A DNA stretch of 5,666 nucleotides, taken from positions 1 to 5,666 of the forward strand of contig CANHQC010000145.1 of NCBI GenBank assembly GCA_947462695.1, read 5' to 3'. The stretch is from Flavobacteriales bacterium. GTDB taxonomy: Bacteria > Bacteroidota > Bacteroidia > Flavobacteriales_D > Crocinitomicaceae. The notes below the pieces were generated by a model. That model had not been told where the DNA came from. It saw only the letters and a program-made list of their open reading frames with translations, and did no database searches. A program made the position numbers and the translations under genes. Shown here piece after piece: positions 1 through 5,666 of this stretch (positions are counted from its first letter, which is position 1; each line of letters opens with the position of its first letter).

Positions 1-1
1 A

Positions 2-691
2 ACTGTGTTTTCAGCAGTCAAAGGGATCGTACCTGAATACAATGCCATTCCGGCGCGGTTCATTCACAAAACATTTGGAACTCCTTATGATGCCATAGGA
101 ATAATCAGCGGACCATGCCATGCGGAAGAAGTAGCTCTTGAACGACTTTCTTACCTAACTGTTGCTGCACAAGACGATGATGTAGCCGAAGAAATGGCGG
201 ATCTGTTAGCTTGCAGATACATTAAAACAACCACTTCAGACGATTTATTTGGCACAGAACTATCTGCCGTTTTGAAAAACGTCTACGCATTAGCATCAGG
301 GATTTGCTCTGGGCTTGGTTATGGAGATAACTTTCAAGCGGTTCTCATTTCCAATGCCATTCAAGAAATAGAGAATTTCATTGATGAAGTAAGTCCAATT
401 CACCGAGATGTTAAATCAAGTGCCTATTTAGGTGACTTACTCGTAACAGCTTACTCCAAATTTTCACGAAACAGAACTTTTGGTTTCATGATTGGCAAAG
501 GTTATTCGGTGAAAAGCGCACAACTCGAAATGGATATGATTGCTGAAGGCTATTATGCGACCAAATGTGTGGTTGAAATCAACAAGAAGTTTCAGGTCGA
601 AATGCCTATTTTAGAAGCCGTATACCGCATTCTTTACGAGAAAATTTCTCCAGCAATAGAGATGCGATTACTTACGGAAAAACTCAGTTAA
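2..691 (+). CDS. gpsA: NAD(P)H-dependent glycerol-3-phosphate dehydrogenase, 5'-truncated by window edge
   Basis: Cytosolic enzyme that interconverts dihydroxyacetone phosphate and sn-glycerol 3-phosphate, the backbone for phospholipid synthesis. About 229 C-terminal residues are visible. The family is about 330 residues long, so roughly 100 N-terminal residues with the Rossmann GxGxxG nucleotide-binding loop lie upstream of the window. Numbering from the GTG at position 5, the visible signatures are SAVKGIVPE (K6, the first active-site lysine), GPCHAEEV at 36-43 in place of the common GPSFA-type segment, ELSAVLKNVYALASG with catalytic K91 and N92, LGDLLVTAYSKFSRNRTFG with D144 and R157 for substrate binding, and a C-terminal VEMPILEAVYRILYE segment. 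The GTG at position 5 is not the start, because the frame is open upstream and the family motif is already under way. It ends in TAA. No intrinsic terminator is visible in the next 79 bases. Family assignment is very secure; cofactor preference cannot be read without the N-terminus. Confidence 0.96.
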   Translation, partial: TVFSAVKGIVPEYNAIPARFIHKTFGTPYDAIGIISGPCHAEEVALERLSYLTVAAQDDDVAEEMADLLACRYIKTTTSDDLFGTELSAVLKNVYALASGICSGLGYGDNFQAVLISNAIQEIENFIDEVSPIHRDVKSSAYLGDLLVTAYSKFSRNRTFGFMIGKGYSVKSAQLEMDMIAEGYYATKCVVEINKKFQVEMPILEAVYRILYEKISPAIEMRLLTEKLS

Positions 692-736
692 TAGAGTTAT
701 AAAAAAATCATCCTTAATACTTTTTCAAATCTGATG

Positions 737-766
737 TGTGCATTTCAGCTTTGCCATGTAGTTTTG
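737..766 (+). promoter_or_regulatory. Bacteroidota-type promoter for the aspartate kinase gene
   Basis: An exact match to the Bacteroidota -7 consensus TAnnTTTG (TAGTTTTG) lies at 759-766. A one-mismatch -33 element (TGTG for TTTG, 737-740) sits 18 bases upstream, within the usual spacing. The -7 element ends only four bases before the ATG at 771, so transcription would start at or next to the start codon. Element match is seen directly; activity and the exact start site are inferred. Confidence 0.6.
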
Positions 767-770
767 CAGT

Positions 771-2057
771 ATGAAAGTATTTAAGTTTGGTGGAGCATCC
801 GTGAAAAATGCTGAAGCAATCAAAAATGTTGCTTCCATTATCTCTCGTTACGAAGGACAAAAGTTGGCAATCGTTGTTTCGGCCATGGACAAAACGACGA
901 ATAAACTTGAGTTAGTTGTCGAAGCATGCAAACATCGCGACTCAGCAGCATTTGGGCACTATATCGACGAAATCGAAGAATTTCACCGGCACATCCTTCA
1001 TGAATTATTTTCTGAAGTTCCGTTCAAGGCAAGCAATGAAATGGATGACCTATTCACAGGCCTCAGAAAACGGATCGAAGAACCTTTTCCTGAAAATTAC
1101 AGTTTCGCATATGATCAAATTGTCTCAGTTGGCGAACTGTTGTCTTCCCTCCTACTTTCAGCCTATTTAACTGAAGTAAATCATCGCGTATTGTGGGCAG
1201 ATGCACGTAAGTTGATTCGCACAAATCACAGATACCAAGAAGGGAAAGTCGATTGGATAAAAACGCAAGAACGAATGAACGATTCATTTATTCCAGCTTT
1301 TGAACACGTCGATATTCAGGTGACACAAGGATTTATTGGTCATACAGCTGAGGGATTTACGACCACTTTGGGAAGAGAAGGATCTGACTATACCGCTGGA
1401 ATTATTGCCTATTGTTGTGATGCAGAAAGTGTTACCATTTGGAAAGACGTGCCTGGAATGTTGAATGCCGATCCAAAGTACTTTGACGACACCATTTTAT
1501 TAGATCAAATTTCATTCAAAGAAGCCATTGAATTGTCGTACTATGGTGCTTCAGTTATTCACCCTAAAACAATTCAACCACTTCAAAATAAAGGCATTCC
1601 GCTATATGTGAAATCATTTGTTGACCCAGAAGCACCTGGAACAGCGATCCAGGCTTCAACTGCCCACGATCACCTTATTCCGTCCTTTATCATAAAACGA
1701 GACCAATTATTGGTGTCGTTGACAACTCGTGATTTCTCTTTTATTGCGGAAGAAAATTTAAGCACCATATTTGACCTGTTAAATCAACTGAAATTGACTG
1801 TCAACCTCATGCAAAACTCAGCACTGAACTTTTCTTTCTTACTGGATCGTTCAAAAGTTGACCTCGATAAACTCAAATCAACTTTTGCTGAGTCGTATGA
1901 GCTCCGGTACAATGAAGGACTTGAATTATTAACCATTCGCCACCCCTCAGAAGAGGTTATTGAAAAATTGACAACCGGAAAGGAAATTCTTGTCAGGCAG
2001 TTTACACGCCAAACGGCAAGAATGGTATTAAAAGACACCAATGGAGGAGCGAATTGA
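771..2057 (+). CDS. lysC: Monofunctional aspartate kinase (aspartokinase)
   Basis: Phosphorylates L-aspartate with ATP to give 4-phospho-aspartate, the first committed step toward lysine/diaminopimelate, threonine and methionine. The 428 residues divide into an amino-acid-kinase domain (about 1-290) and a C-terminal ACT-type regulatory region (about 310-425). Kinase signatures are KFGGASV at 5-11, TTLGREGSDYTAG starting near residue 198, VTIWKDVPGMLNADPK starting at 221, and SYYGASVIHPK at 256-266. No homoserine dehydrogenase domain follows, so it is not the fused ThrA type. The ACT region is weakly conserved: the second half (around LELLTIRHPSEEVIEKL) lacks the glycine-rich GM..PGV turn of well-studied aspartokinases, so the feedback effector cannot be predicted. 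ATG 771 is chosen because the protein then begins exactly at the family's MKVFKFGG start. No Shine-Dalgarno is present and the leader is nearly absent. The 3' end overlaps tlyA by 17 bases. The symbol lysC is by family; thrA is used for some homologues. Confidence 0.93.
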   Translation: MKVFKFGGASVKNAEAIKNVASIISRYEGQKLAIVVSAMDKTTNKLELVVEACKHRDSAAFGHYIDEIEEFHRHILHELFSEVPFKASNEMDDLFTGLRKRIEEPFPENYSFAYDQIVSVGELLSSLLLSAYLTEVNHRVLWADARKLIRTNHRYQEGKVDWIKTQERMNDSFIPAFEHVDIQVTQGFIGHTAEGFTTTLGREGSDYTAGIIAYCCDAESVTIWKDVPGMLNADPKYFDDTILLDQISFKEAIELSYYGASVIHPKTIQPLQNKGIPLYVKSFVDPEAPGTAIQASTAHDHLIPSFIIKRDQLLVSLTTRDFSFIAEENLSTIFDLLNQLKLTVNLMQNSALNFSFLLDRSKVDLDKLKSTFAESYELRYNEGLELLTIRHPSEEVIEKLTTGKEILVRQFTRQTARMVLKDTNGGAN

Positions 2058-2778
2058 TAAACTATTACTTCAGCGTCAACTTGTATCTTCAAGAGCAAGA
2101 GCCGAGGAAATGATCAGGGAACACGGCGTTCGTGTGGATGGTAAAGTGATCACAAAATCTGGAAAAAAAGTTCCCGTTGATGCCATTATCGAATTACTTA
2201 CCGAAGAAATTCCTTGGGTTTCCCGTGGAGCACTAAAGTTAGTACATGCCTTGGAACAGTGGAATATTTCACCAAAAGGTACCTACCTTGATTTGGGTTC
2301 TTCTACGGGTGGTTTTACCGAAGTCTTACTGTCAAAAGGTGTGAACAAGGTAATTGCCATAGACGTGGGAAGTAATCAATTACATGAAAAATTACGTTCA
2401 GATAAACGGATTGAATTGCATGAAAAAACCCATATTCGTGAAATTACCCATTCAATAGTTCCAAATCCGGCAGATGGCTGTGTAATGGACTTGTCTTTTA
2501 TTTCATTAACGAAGGTTTTCCCCTTCATCCACCCATTTTTATCGGATGATGCAACTGTCATTGCGTTAATCAAACCGCAATTTGAAGCAGGTAAAGCTAA
2601 CCTCACTAAAAACGGAATCGTCAAAAGTAAATCACTCTACCCTGCAATCATTCAAGACATCGTAATTTCTGCTCAACACAACAACTTAGAAGCTATTGCG
2701 CACATTGATTCACCCATTCTTGGTGGAGATGGAAATCATGAATTTCTCCTGTTGTTGAAAAAAAAGGCACTTGATTAG
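2041..2778 (+). CDS. tlyA: TlyA-family rRNA (cytidine-2'-O)-methyltransferase
   Basis: S-adenosylmethionine-dependent methyltransferase of the TlyA (FtsJ/RrmJ-fold) family, which methylates 2'-hydroxyls of cytidines in rRNA; the old name hemolysin reflects an early observation. An N-terminal S4 RNA-binding domain (about 1-60, starting MEERIDKLLLQRQLVSSRARA) precedes the methyltransferase domain. The SAM-binding motif LDLGSSTGGFTEVLL lies at 83-97, followed by acidic motif IAIDVG (D108), MDLSFISL at 149-156 and LIKPQFEAGK at 176-185. A K-D-K-E catalytic tetrad fits K66, D150, K178 and E234. At 245 residues it resembles the shorter TlyA type, known in other bacteria to modify only 23S C1920 (E. 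coli numbering); that specificity is inferred from length only. ATG 2041 matches the family's N-terminus, so the 17-base overlap with the aspartate kinase gene is real, suggesting cotranscription and perhaps coupled translation. It ends in TAG at 2776-2778. Confidence 0.94.
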   Translation: MEERIDKLLLQRQLVSSRARAEEMIREHGVRVDGKVITKSGKKVPVDAIIELLTEEIPWVSRGALKLVHALEQWNISPKGTYLDLGSSTGGFTEVLLSKGVNKVIAIDVGSNQLHEKLRSDKRIELHEKTHIREITHSIVPNPADGCVMDLSFISLTKVFPFIHPFLSDDATVIALIKPQFEAGKANLTKNGIVKSKSLYPAIIQDIVISAQHNNLEAIAHIDSPILGGDGNHEFLLLLKKKALD

Positions 2779-2819
2779 AGAAAAGCTTCTTTAGAACAAT
2801 TCAAAATAAGCCTTTTGAC

Positions 2820-2827
2820 TATCTTTG
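2820..2827 (+). promoter_or_regulatory. -7 promoter element for the sufS-sufE-DUF59 unit
   Basis: TATCTTTG is an exact match to the Bacteroidota -7 consensus TAnnTTTG. It lies in the 68-base gap after tlyA, 19 bases before the sufS ATG, giving an expected leader of roughly 10-15 bases. No clear TTTG -33 box is found at the usual 17-23 base spacing, so strength is uncertain. It indicates that the suf genes are transcribed as their own unit. No iron- or redox-regulator site could be recognised. Confidence 0.55.
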
Positions 2828-2846
2828 TGTACTAAACAAGCACAAC

Positions 2847-4067
2847 ATGAAGTCATTTAATGTGCGCGAAATTCGGGAACAGTTTCCGGCATTGCGTCAA
2901 AAAGTTTACGATAGGAACCTGATTTATTTCGATAATGGTGCGACTTCTCAAAAGCCACAAATGGTACTGGATGCTATTTCAACTTATTATTCGAAAGACA
3001 ATGCCAATATCCACCGAGGCGTGCATTACATGAGTCAAAAGGCAACCACTGAATTTGAAGAGGCAAGGAAAATTATTCAAACGTACATTCATGCAAAAAA
3101 ATCGGAGGAAGTCATTTTCACCAAAGGCACAACAGACGGAATAAATCTGGTGGCATCTTCTTATGGTGAGTTACTTTCATCAGGAGATGAAATCCTGATT
3201 AGCGCAATGGAACACCACTCCAATATTGTTCCTTGGCAATTGCTGTGCGAGCGGAAAGGGTTGAAATTAAAGGTTGTTCCAATTACGAAAAAAGGCGAAT
3301 TGGATATGGAACAATTTGACCTGTTGCTTTCAGATAAAACAAAACTGGTCGCTGTAACACATATTTCAAATACCCTTGGAACGATCAACCCAGTAAAAAC
3401 GATCATCGATAAATCGCATGCTGCAGGAGCTAAAGTATTAATTGACGGTGCACAAAGTATCCAGCACATGCCAATTAATGTAACTGAGCTAAACTGCGAT
3501 TTTTATGTCTTTTCCGGACATAAGGTATTCGGTCCGACTGGAATTGGTGTACTCTATGGAAAAGAAGAGCTTTTAGAACGTATGCCTCCCTATCAAGGCG
3601 GTGGTGACATGATTGCCAAAGTAACGTTTGAGCGAACTACGTACAACGAATTGCCATTCAAGTTTGAAGCCGGCACGCCTCATATCGCAGGAGGTATTTG
3701 CTTAGGCGAAGCCTTTCGATTCTTACATAATTTGGATGCAGATGCGCTGCAACGGCATGAAAAAGAACTCACGGAATACGCTCAAGACTTACTTGATACG
3801 TTTGAAGGTGTTCAAATCATAGGCGAAGCTAAAAAGAAAACCTCAGTGGTATCTTTTCATGTGAATGGTATTCATCCTTTTGATATAGGTACGTTGCTAG
3901 ATAAACAAGGAATAGCGGTTCGGACTGGACACCATTGTACGCAGCCCTTAATGGATTTTTTCGGAATTCCGGGAACAGTTCGGGCATCTTTTGCGTTTTA
4001 CAATACGAAAGAAGAGATTGATACATTTATTACGGCAGTAGATAAAAGCATCTCATTATTGCGATAG
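2847..4067 (+). CDS. sufS: Cysteine desulfurase SufS (group II)
   Basis: PLP-dependent enzyme that removes sulfur from L-cysteine, giving alanine and an enzyme-bound persulfide that feeds Fe-S cluster assembly. The 406 residues form a full-length class V aminotransferase fold with no gaps. Landmarks fall at the same positions as in E. coli SufS: H123 in EHHSNIVPW, D200 and Q203 in LIDGAQS, H225 and PLP-lysine K226 in FSGHKVFGPTG, catalytic C364 in RTGHHCTQP, and R379 in GTVRASF. The early DNGATSQKP (29-37) and TKGTTDGINLV (from residue 92) motifs are also typical. The RTGHHC loop and the short catalytic segment mark the SufS/group II type rather than IscS/NifS. ATG 2847 gives the standard N-terminus. 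The gene is followed after one base by sufE, its activating partner. sufB, sufC and sufD are not adjacent; tlyA lies immediately upstream. Confidence 0.97.
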   Translation: MKSFNVREIREQFPALRQKVYDRNLIYFDNGATSQKPQMVLDAISTYYSKDNANIHRGVHYMSQKATTEFEEARKIIQTYIHAKKSEEVIFTKGTTDGINLVASSYGELLSSGDEILISAMEHHSNIVPWQLLCERKGLKLKVVPITKKGELDMEQFDLLLSDKTKLVAVTHISNTLGTINPVKTIIDKSHAAGAKVLIDGAQSIQHMPINVTELNCDFYVFSGHKVFGPTGIGVLYGKEELLERMPPYQGGGDMIAKVTFERTTYNELPFKFEAGTPHIAGGICLGEAFRFLHNLDADALQRHEKELTEYAQDLLDTFEGVQIIGEAKKKTSVVSFHVNGIHPFDIGTLLDKQGIAVRTGHHCTQPLMDFFGIPGTVRASFAFYNTKEEIDTFITAVDKSISLLR

Positions 4068-4068
4068 C

Positions 4069-4494
4069 ATGAACATAGAAGCGAAACAACAGGAAATCAT
4101 CGATGAATTCGCTATTTACGATGATTGGATGGAAAAATACGAGTATATTATAGACTTAGGAAAGGAAACACCATCAATCGACCCATTGAAAAAAACAAAC
4201 GACCGATTAATTGAAGGGTGTCAATCCCGAGTTTGGTTAGATGCAGCATTCGAAGGTGGGAAACTTCACTTTACAGCTGATTCAGATGCGATTATCACGA
4301 AAGGAATTATTGGATTGCTTATTCGCGTAATGAACAATGAAGCACCTGAAACAATTGTTCAAACGGATTTACATTTTATAAAAGACATCGGTTTGCAAGA
4401 ACACTTATCCCCAACACGGGCAAATGGATTGGCTAGCATGGTAAAGAAAATGAAAGTTCTTGCGCTACAGTATCTGCAATCGGCAAAAAACTAA
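4069..4494 (+). CDS. sufE: Sulfur acceptor protein SufE
   Basis: Small cytosolic protein that takes the persulfide from SufS on its own cysteine, stimulates SufS turnover and hands sulfur to the SufBCD scaffold. The 141-residue length is typical. The active cysteine is C51 in IEGCQSRVWL, the same position as in E. coli SufE. Further family marks are SDAIITKGIIGLLIRV in the central helix region and LSPTRANGLASM near the C-terminus. The ATG lies one base after the sufS stop codon (TAG then C then ATG), so translation is probably coupled to sufS, matching their one-to-one partnership. A CsdE-type partner is the only serious alternative, made unlikely by the linkage to sufS. Confidence 0.96.
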   Translation: MNIEAKQQEIIDEFAIYDDWMEKYEYIIDLGKETPSIDPLKKTNDRLIEGCQSRVWLDAAFEGGKLHFTADSDAIITKGIIGLLIRVMNNEAPETIVQTDLHFIKDIGLQEHLSPTRANGLASMVKKMKVLALQYLQSAKN

Positions 4495-4498
4495 GATT

Positions 4499-4816
4499 AT
4501 GGAAGCAGAAATCATTGCCCTAGAAAATAAGATCATCGAAATGCTCAAAACGATCTATGACCCAGAAATACCTGTCGATATTTTTGAATTAGGCCTTATA
4601 TATGAAGTTCGTATTGATGATGAAAAAAATGTAGCGATTGAAATGACGCTGACTTCTCCAAATTGTCCGGTGGCTGAATCACTTCCTAAAGAAGTAGAAG
4701 AAAAAGTTGCTAGCGTAGAAAGTGTAAAATCCGCTGCTGTAAACATTGTTTTCGATCCACCATGGGACAAAGACATGATGAGCGAGGAGGCTAAACTTGA
4801 ACTCGGATTCTTGTAA
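4499..4816 (+). CDS. sufT: DUF59/MIP18-family Fe-S assembly protein (SufT-like)
   Basis: Small DUF59 (MIP18/PaaD-like) protein of 105 residues, a family tied to Fe-S cluster maturation or transfer; bacterial SufT members commonly sit in suf operons. Visible family features are YDPEIPVDIFELGLIYEV (from residue 20, with the invariant DPE), TLTSPNCPVAE with the conserved cysteine C56, and a C-terminal FDPPWDKDMMSEEAKLELG segment. ATG 4499 is preferred over an in-frame ATG at 4460. The later start leaves a normal DUF59 N-terminal helix (MEAEIIALENK) and sits four bases after the sufE stop, whereas the earlier one would add a 13-residue basic extension that only reads sufE in another frame. The conserved cysteine suggests cluster or sulfur contact, but the biochemical role is less settled than for SufS and SufE. 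The symbol follows context; many databases call it only a DUF59 or iron-sulfur assembly protein. Confidence 0.9.
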   Translation: MEAEIIALENKIIEMLKTIYDPEIPVDIFELGLIYEVRIDDEKNVAIEMTLTSPNCPVAESLPKEVEEKVASVESVKSAAVNIVFDPPWDKDMMSEEAKLELGFL

Positions 4817-4865
4817 TTAACATTTTTTCAGAGTTATTTTTTCTTTATTCTAAACCTTTCCGATT

Positions 4866-4873
4866 TAGTTTTG
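4866..4873 (+). promoter_or_regulatory. -7 promoter element for the fasciclin gene
   Basis: TAGTTTTG exactly matches TAnnTTTG and lies in the 92-base AT-rich gap 4817-4908. No clean TTTG -33 box is found at the standard distance; the region there is T-rich (around 4840-4847). A start site near 4878-4882 would leave a leader of about 30 bases, ending in an A/T-rich stretch just before the ATG, as is usual for Bacteroidota starts without Shine-Dalgarno sequences. The same gap holds no recognisable hairpin terminator for the suf unit. Confidence 0.5.
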
Positions 4874-4908
4874 TTTACTCTTTTGTAATAATATTTAAAC
4901 AAAAATTT

Positions 4909-5666
4909 ATGAGAACAATTAATTACTTTAAAAAAGTACGTGTAGCAATCGTTGCATTTGTCTTCGCCGGATCTGCATCGGTTTCATTTGCACAAACGAA
5001 TGTGTTTGATAACGTCATCGCTACAAGTCCTAATCACAGTTATTTAGAGGCTGCATTAATTCAACAAGGATTAGATATTGCCCTAAAGAATCCAAGTGCT
5101 ACTCTAACTGTATTTGCTCCAGATAATGCGGCTTTTGATGCGTTAGCTGCTGCATTAGGAACGAACATAGCTGGCTTACTAGCGAATCCAGATTTGACTA
5201 ATATACTTCTTTACCACGTTTTAGGCGCAACAGTTCCTTCGTCTGCAGTAACTAATGGTGCGATTGTAACGCCATTAAACAATGCAAACACTATTAAGAT
5301 GACGAAGACGTCAACTGGATCAGTTTACGCCAATCAAGCTATGGTTAATGCAGCTGACTTAACGGCAGCAAATGGAGTTGTTCACTCAGTAAATGGTGTG
5401 CTACTTCCAGTTGAAACTGTTGTTGATATCGCTATTGATAATAATTTCACGACGTTGGCTACGGCTGTTGTTACGGCTGAATTATTACCAGCGCTTACAA
5501 ACCCGTTAGCAACATTAACTGTATTTGCTCCAACAAACGCTGCGTTTGATGCATTATTAACTACGTTAGGAATTGACATCAACGCGCTACTTGCTAGTCC
5601 AGACTTAGCAAACTATTTGACTTACCACGTATTGGGAGCAACTGTTCCTGCATCTGCTGTTACAAA
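4909..5666 (+). CDS. Secreted fasciclin (FAS1) repeat protein, 3'-truncated by window edge
   Basis: The frame is open from ATG 4909 to the window end with no stop (252 codons visible). FAS1 domains are extracellular adhesion-type modules; the ligand here is unknown. Residues 1-28 form a signal peptide: basic start (MRTINYFKKVR), hydrophobic core (VAIVAFVFAG), and a probable signal peptidase I cleavage after SFA, before Q29. No lipobox cysteine is present, so it is not a lipoprotein. The first FAS1 domain covers about 32-172, with the H1 box TVFAPDNAAFDAL (67-79), the H2-type YHVLGATVP and a closing GVVHSVNGVLLP strand. A second FAS1 domain begins near 173 with TVFAPTNAAFDAL and runs off the edge. 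Further repeats and a C-terminal type IX secretion sorting domain are common in Bacteroidota relatives but cannot be seen here. The gene has its own promoter element and no evident link to the suf genes. Confidence 0.93.
   Translation, partial: MRTINYFKKVRVAIVAFVFAGSASVSFAQTNVFDNVIATSPNHSYLEAALIQQGLDIALKNPSATLTVFAPDNAAFDALAAALGTNIAGLLANPDLTNILLYHVLGATVPSSAVTNGAIVTPLNNANTIKMTKTSTGSVYANQAMVNAADLTAANGVVHSVNGVLLPVETVVDIAIDNNFTTLATAVVTAELLPALTNPLATLTVFAPTNAAFDALLTTLGIDINALLASPDLANYLTYHVLGATVPASAVT
5101..5666 (+). repeat. Tandem FAS1-encoding repeat, 411-base period
   Basis: The segment 5101-5253 recurs at 5512-5664 with a constant offset of 411 bases (137 codons). The two 51-residue stretches are identical at 38 positions with no gaps, and a 17-base block (5105-5121 and 5516-5532) is identical in DNA. 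Third codon positions differ widely, so the duplication is not very recent. The second unit continues beyond the window. Confidence 0.85.

Noticed and set aside
5..7. GTG as the start codon of the first gene
   Set aside because: The frame is open upstream and the protein begins in the middle of the GpsA fold, lacking the nucleotide-binding domain; this is window truncation.
692..758. Terminator or riboswitch between gpsA and lysC
   Set aside because: Only 79 bases separate the genes, with A and T runs but no stable stem; far too short for a lysine riboswitch.
2043..2050. GGAGGAG as a Shine-Dalgarno sequence
   Set aside because: It lies inside the tlyA coding sequence after the ATG, and no suitable in-frame ATG, GTG or TTG follows within the needed distance; Bacteroidota seldom depend on such sites.
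1784..2098. Reverse-strand reading frame of 104 codons spanning the lysC/tlyA junction
   Set aside because: It is opposite two well-supported genes, has no promoter or family resemblance, and is best explained as a chance open frame.
2779..2793. Small palindromic stretch around AAGCTT after tlyA as a terminator
   Set aside because: The symmetric part is short, AT-rich, leaves no proper loop and is not followed by a T run.
4460..4498. Earlier in-frame ATG for the DUF59 gene, overlapping sufE
   Set aside because: It adds 13 basic residues unlike the family N-terminus; ATG 4499, just after the sufE stop, gives a normal start.
5382..5582. Reverse-strand reading frame of 66 codons inside the fasciclin gene
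   Set aside because: Low-complexity mirror of the Ala/Thr/Val-rich FAS1 coding sequence, with no independent support.
1..5666. Possible undescribed system such as defence, mobile or RNA-based elements
   Set aside because: All sizeable ORFs fit known housekeeping or surface-protein families; no inverted terminal repeats, spacer arrays, reverse transcriptase, toxin pairs or structured non-coding region were seen.

Overview
The window looks like ordinary chromosomal DNA from a member of the Bacteroidota, most likely a Flavobacteriales-type organism. The clues are AT-rich composition, three exact matches to the Bacteroidota -7 promoter element TAnnTTTG ahead of three gene groups, no Shine-Dalgarno sequence upstream of the starts, a compact sufS-sufE-DUF59 cluster and a secreted multi-FAS1 protein. 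The genus assignment is not secure. All readable genes lie on the + strand.

Layout: (1) 2-691 is the C-terminal two thirds of gpsA (glycerol-3-phosphate dehydrogenase); its start lies outside the window. (2) 771-2778 holds a monofunctional aspartate kinase and a TlyA-family rRNA 2'-O-methyltransferase that overlap by 17 bases, with a promoter element directly upstream of the kinase. (3) 2847-4816 is a tight three-gene Fe-S cluster assembly unit: cysteine desulfurase sufS, sulfur acceptor sufE one base later, and a DUF59/MIP18-family (SufT-like) gene four bases after that. It has its own promoter element. The scaffold genes sufB, sufC and sufD are not next to it. (4) 4909 to the window end is a secreted fasciclin (FAS1) repeat protein, open at the 3' edge, with a signal peptide and at least two FAS1 domains.

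How the genes work together: SufS takes sulfur from cysteine as a persulfide, SufE accepts and carries it to the SufBCD scaffold encoded elsewhere, and the DUF59 protein probably helps cluster maturation or delivery. GpsA feeds phospholipid synthesis, aspartate kinase opens the Lys/Thr/Met (and diaminopimelate) pathway, and TlyA modifies rRNA. These are housekeeping roles with no evident functional link beyond proximity. The fasciclin protein is an envelope or extracellular adhesion-type protein. I found no mobile element, CRISPR array, tRNA, rRNA or convincing intrinsic terminator, and no evidence of an undescribed system. The more interesting points are the nearly absent leader of the aspartate kinase mRNA, the split suf locus, and the 137-residue tandem repeat in the fasciclin protein.
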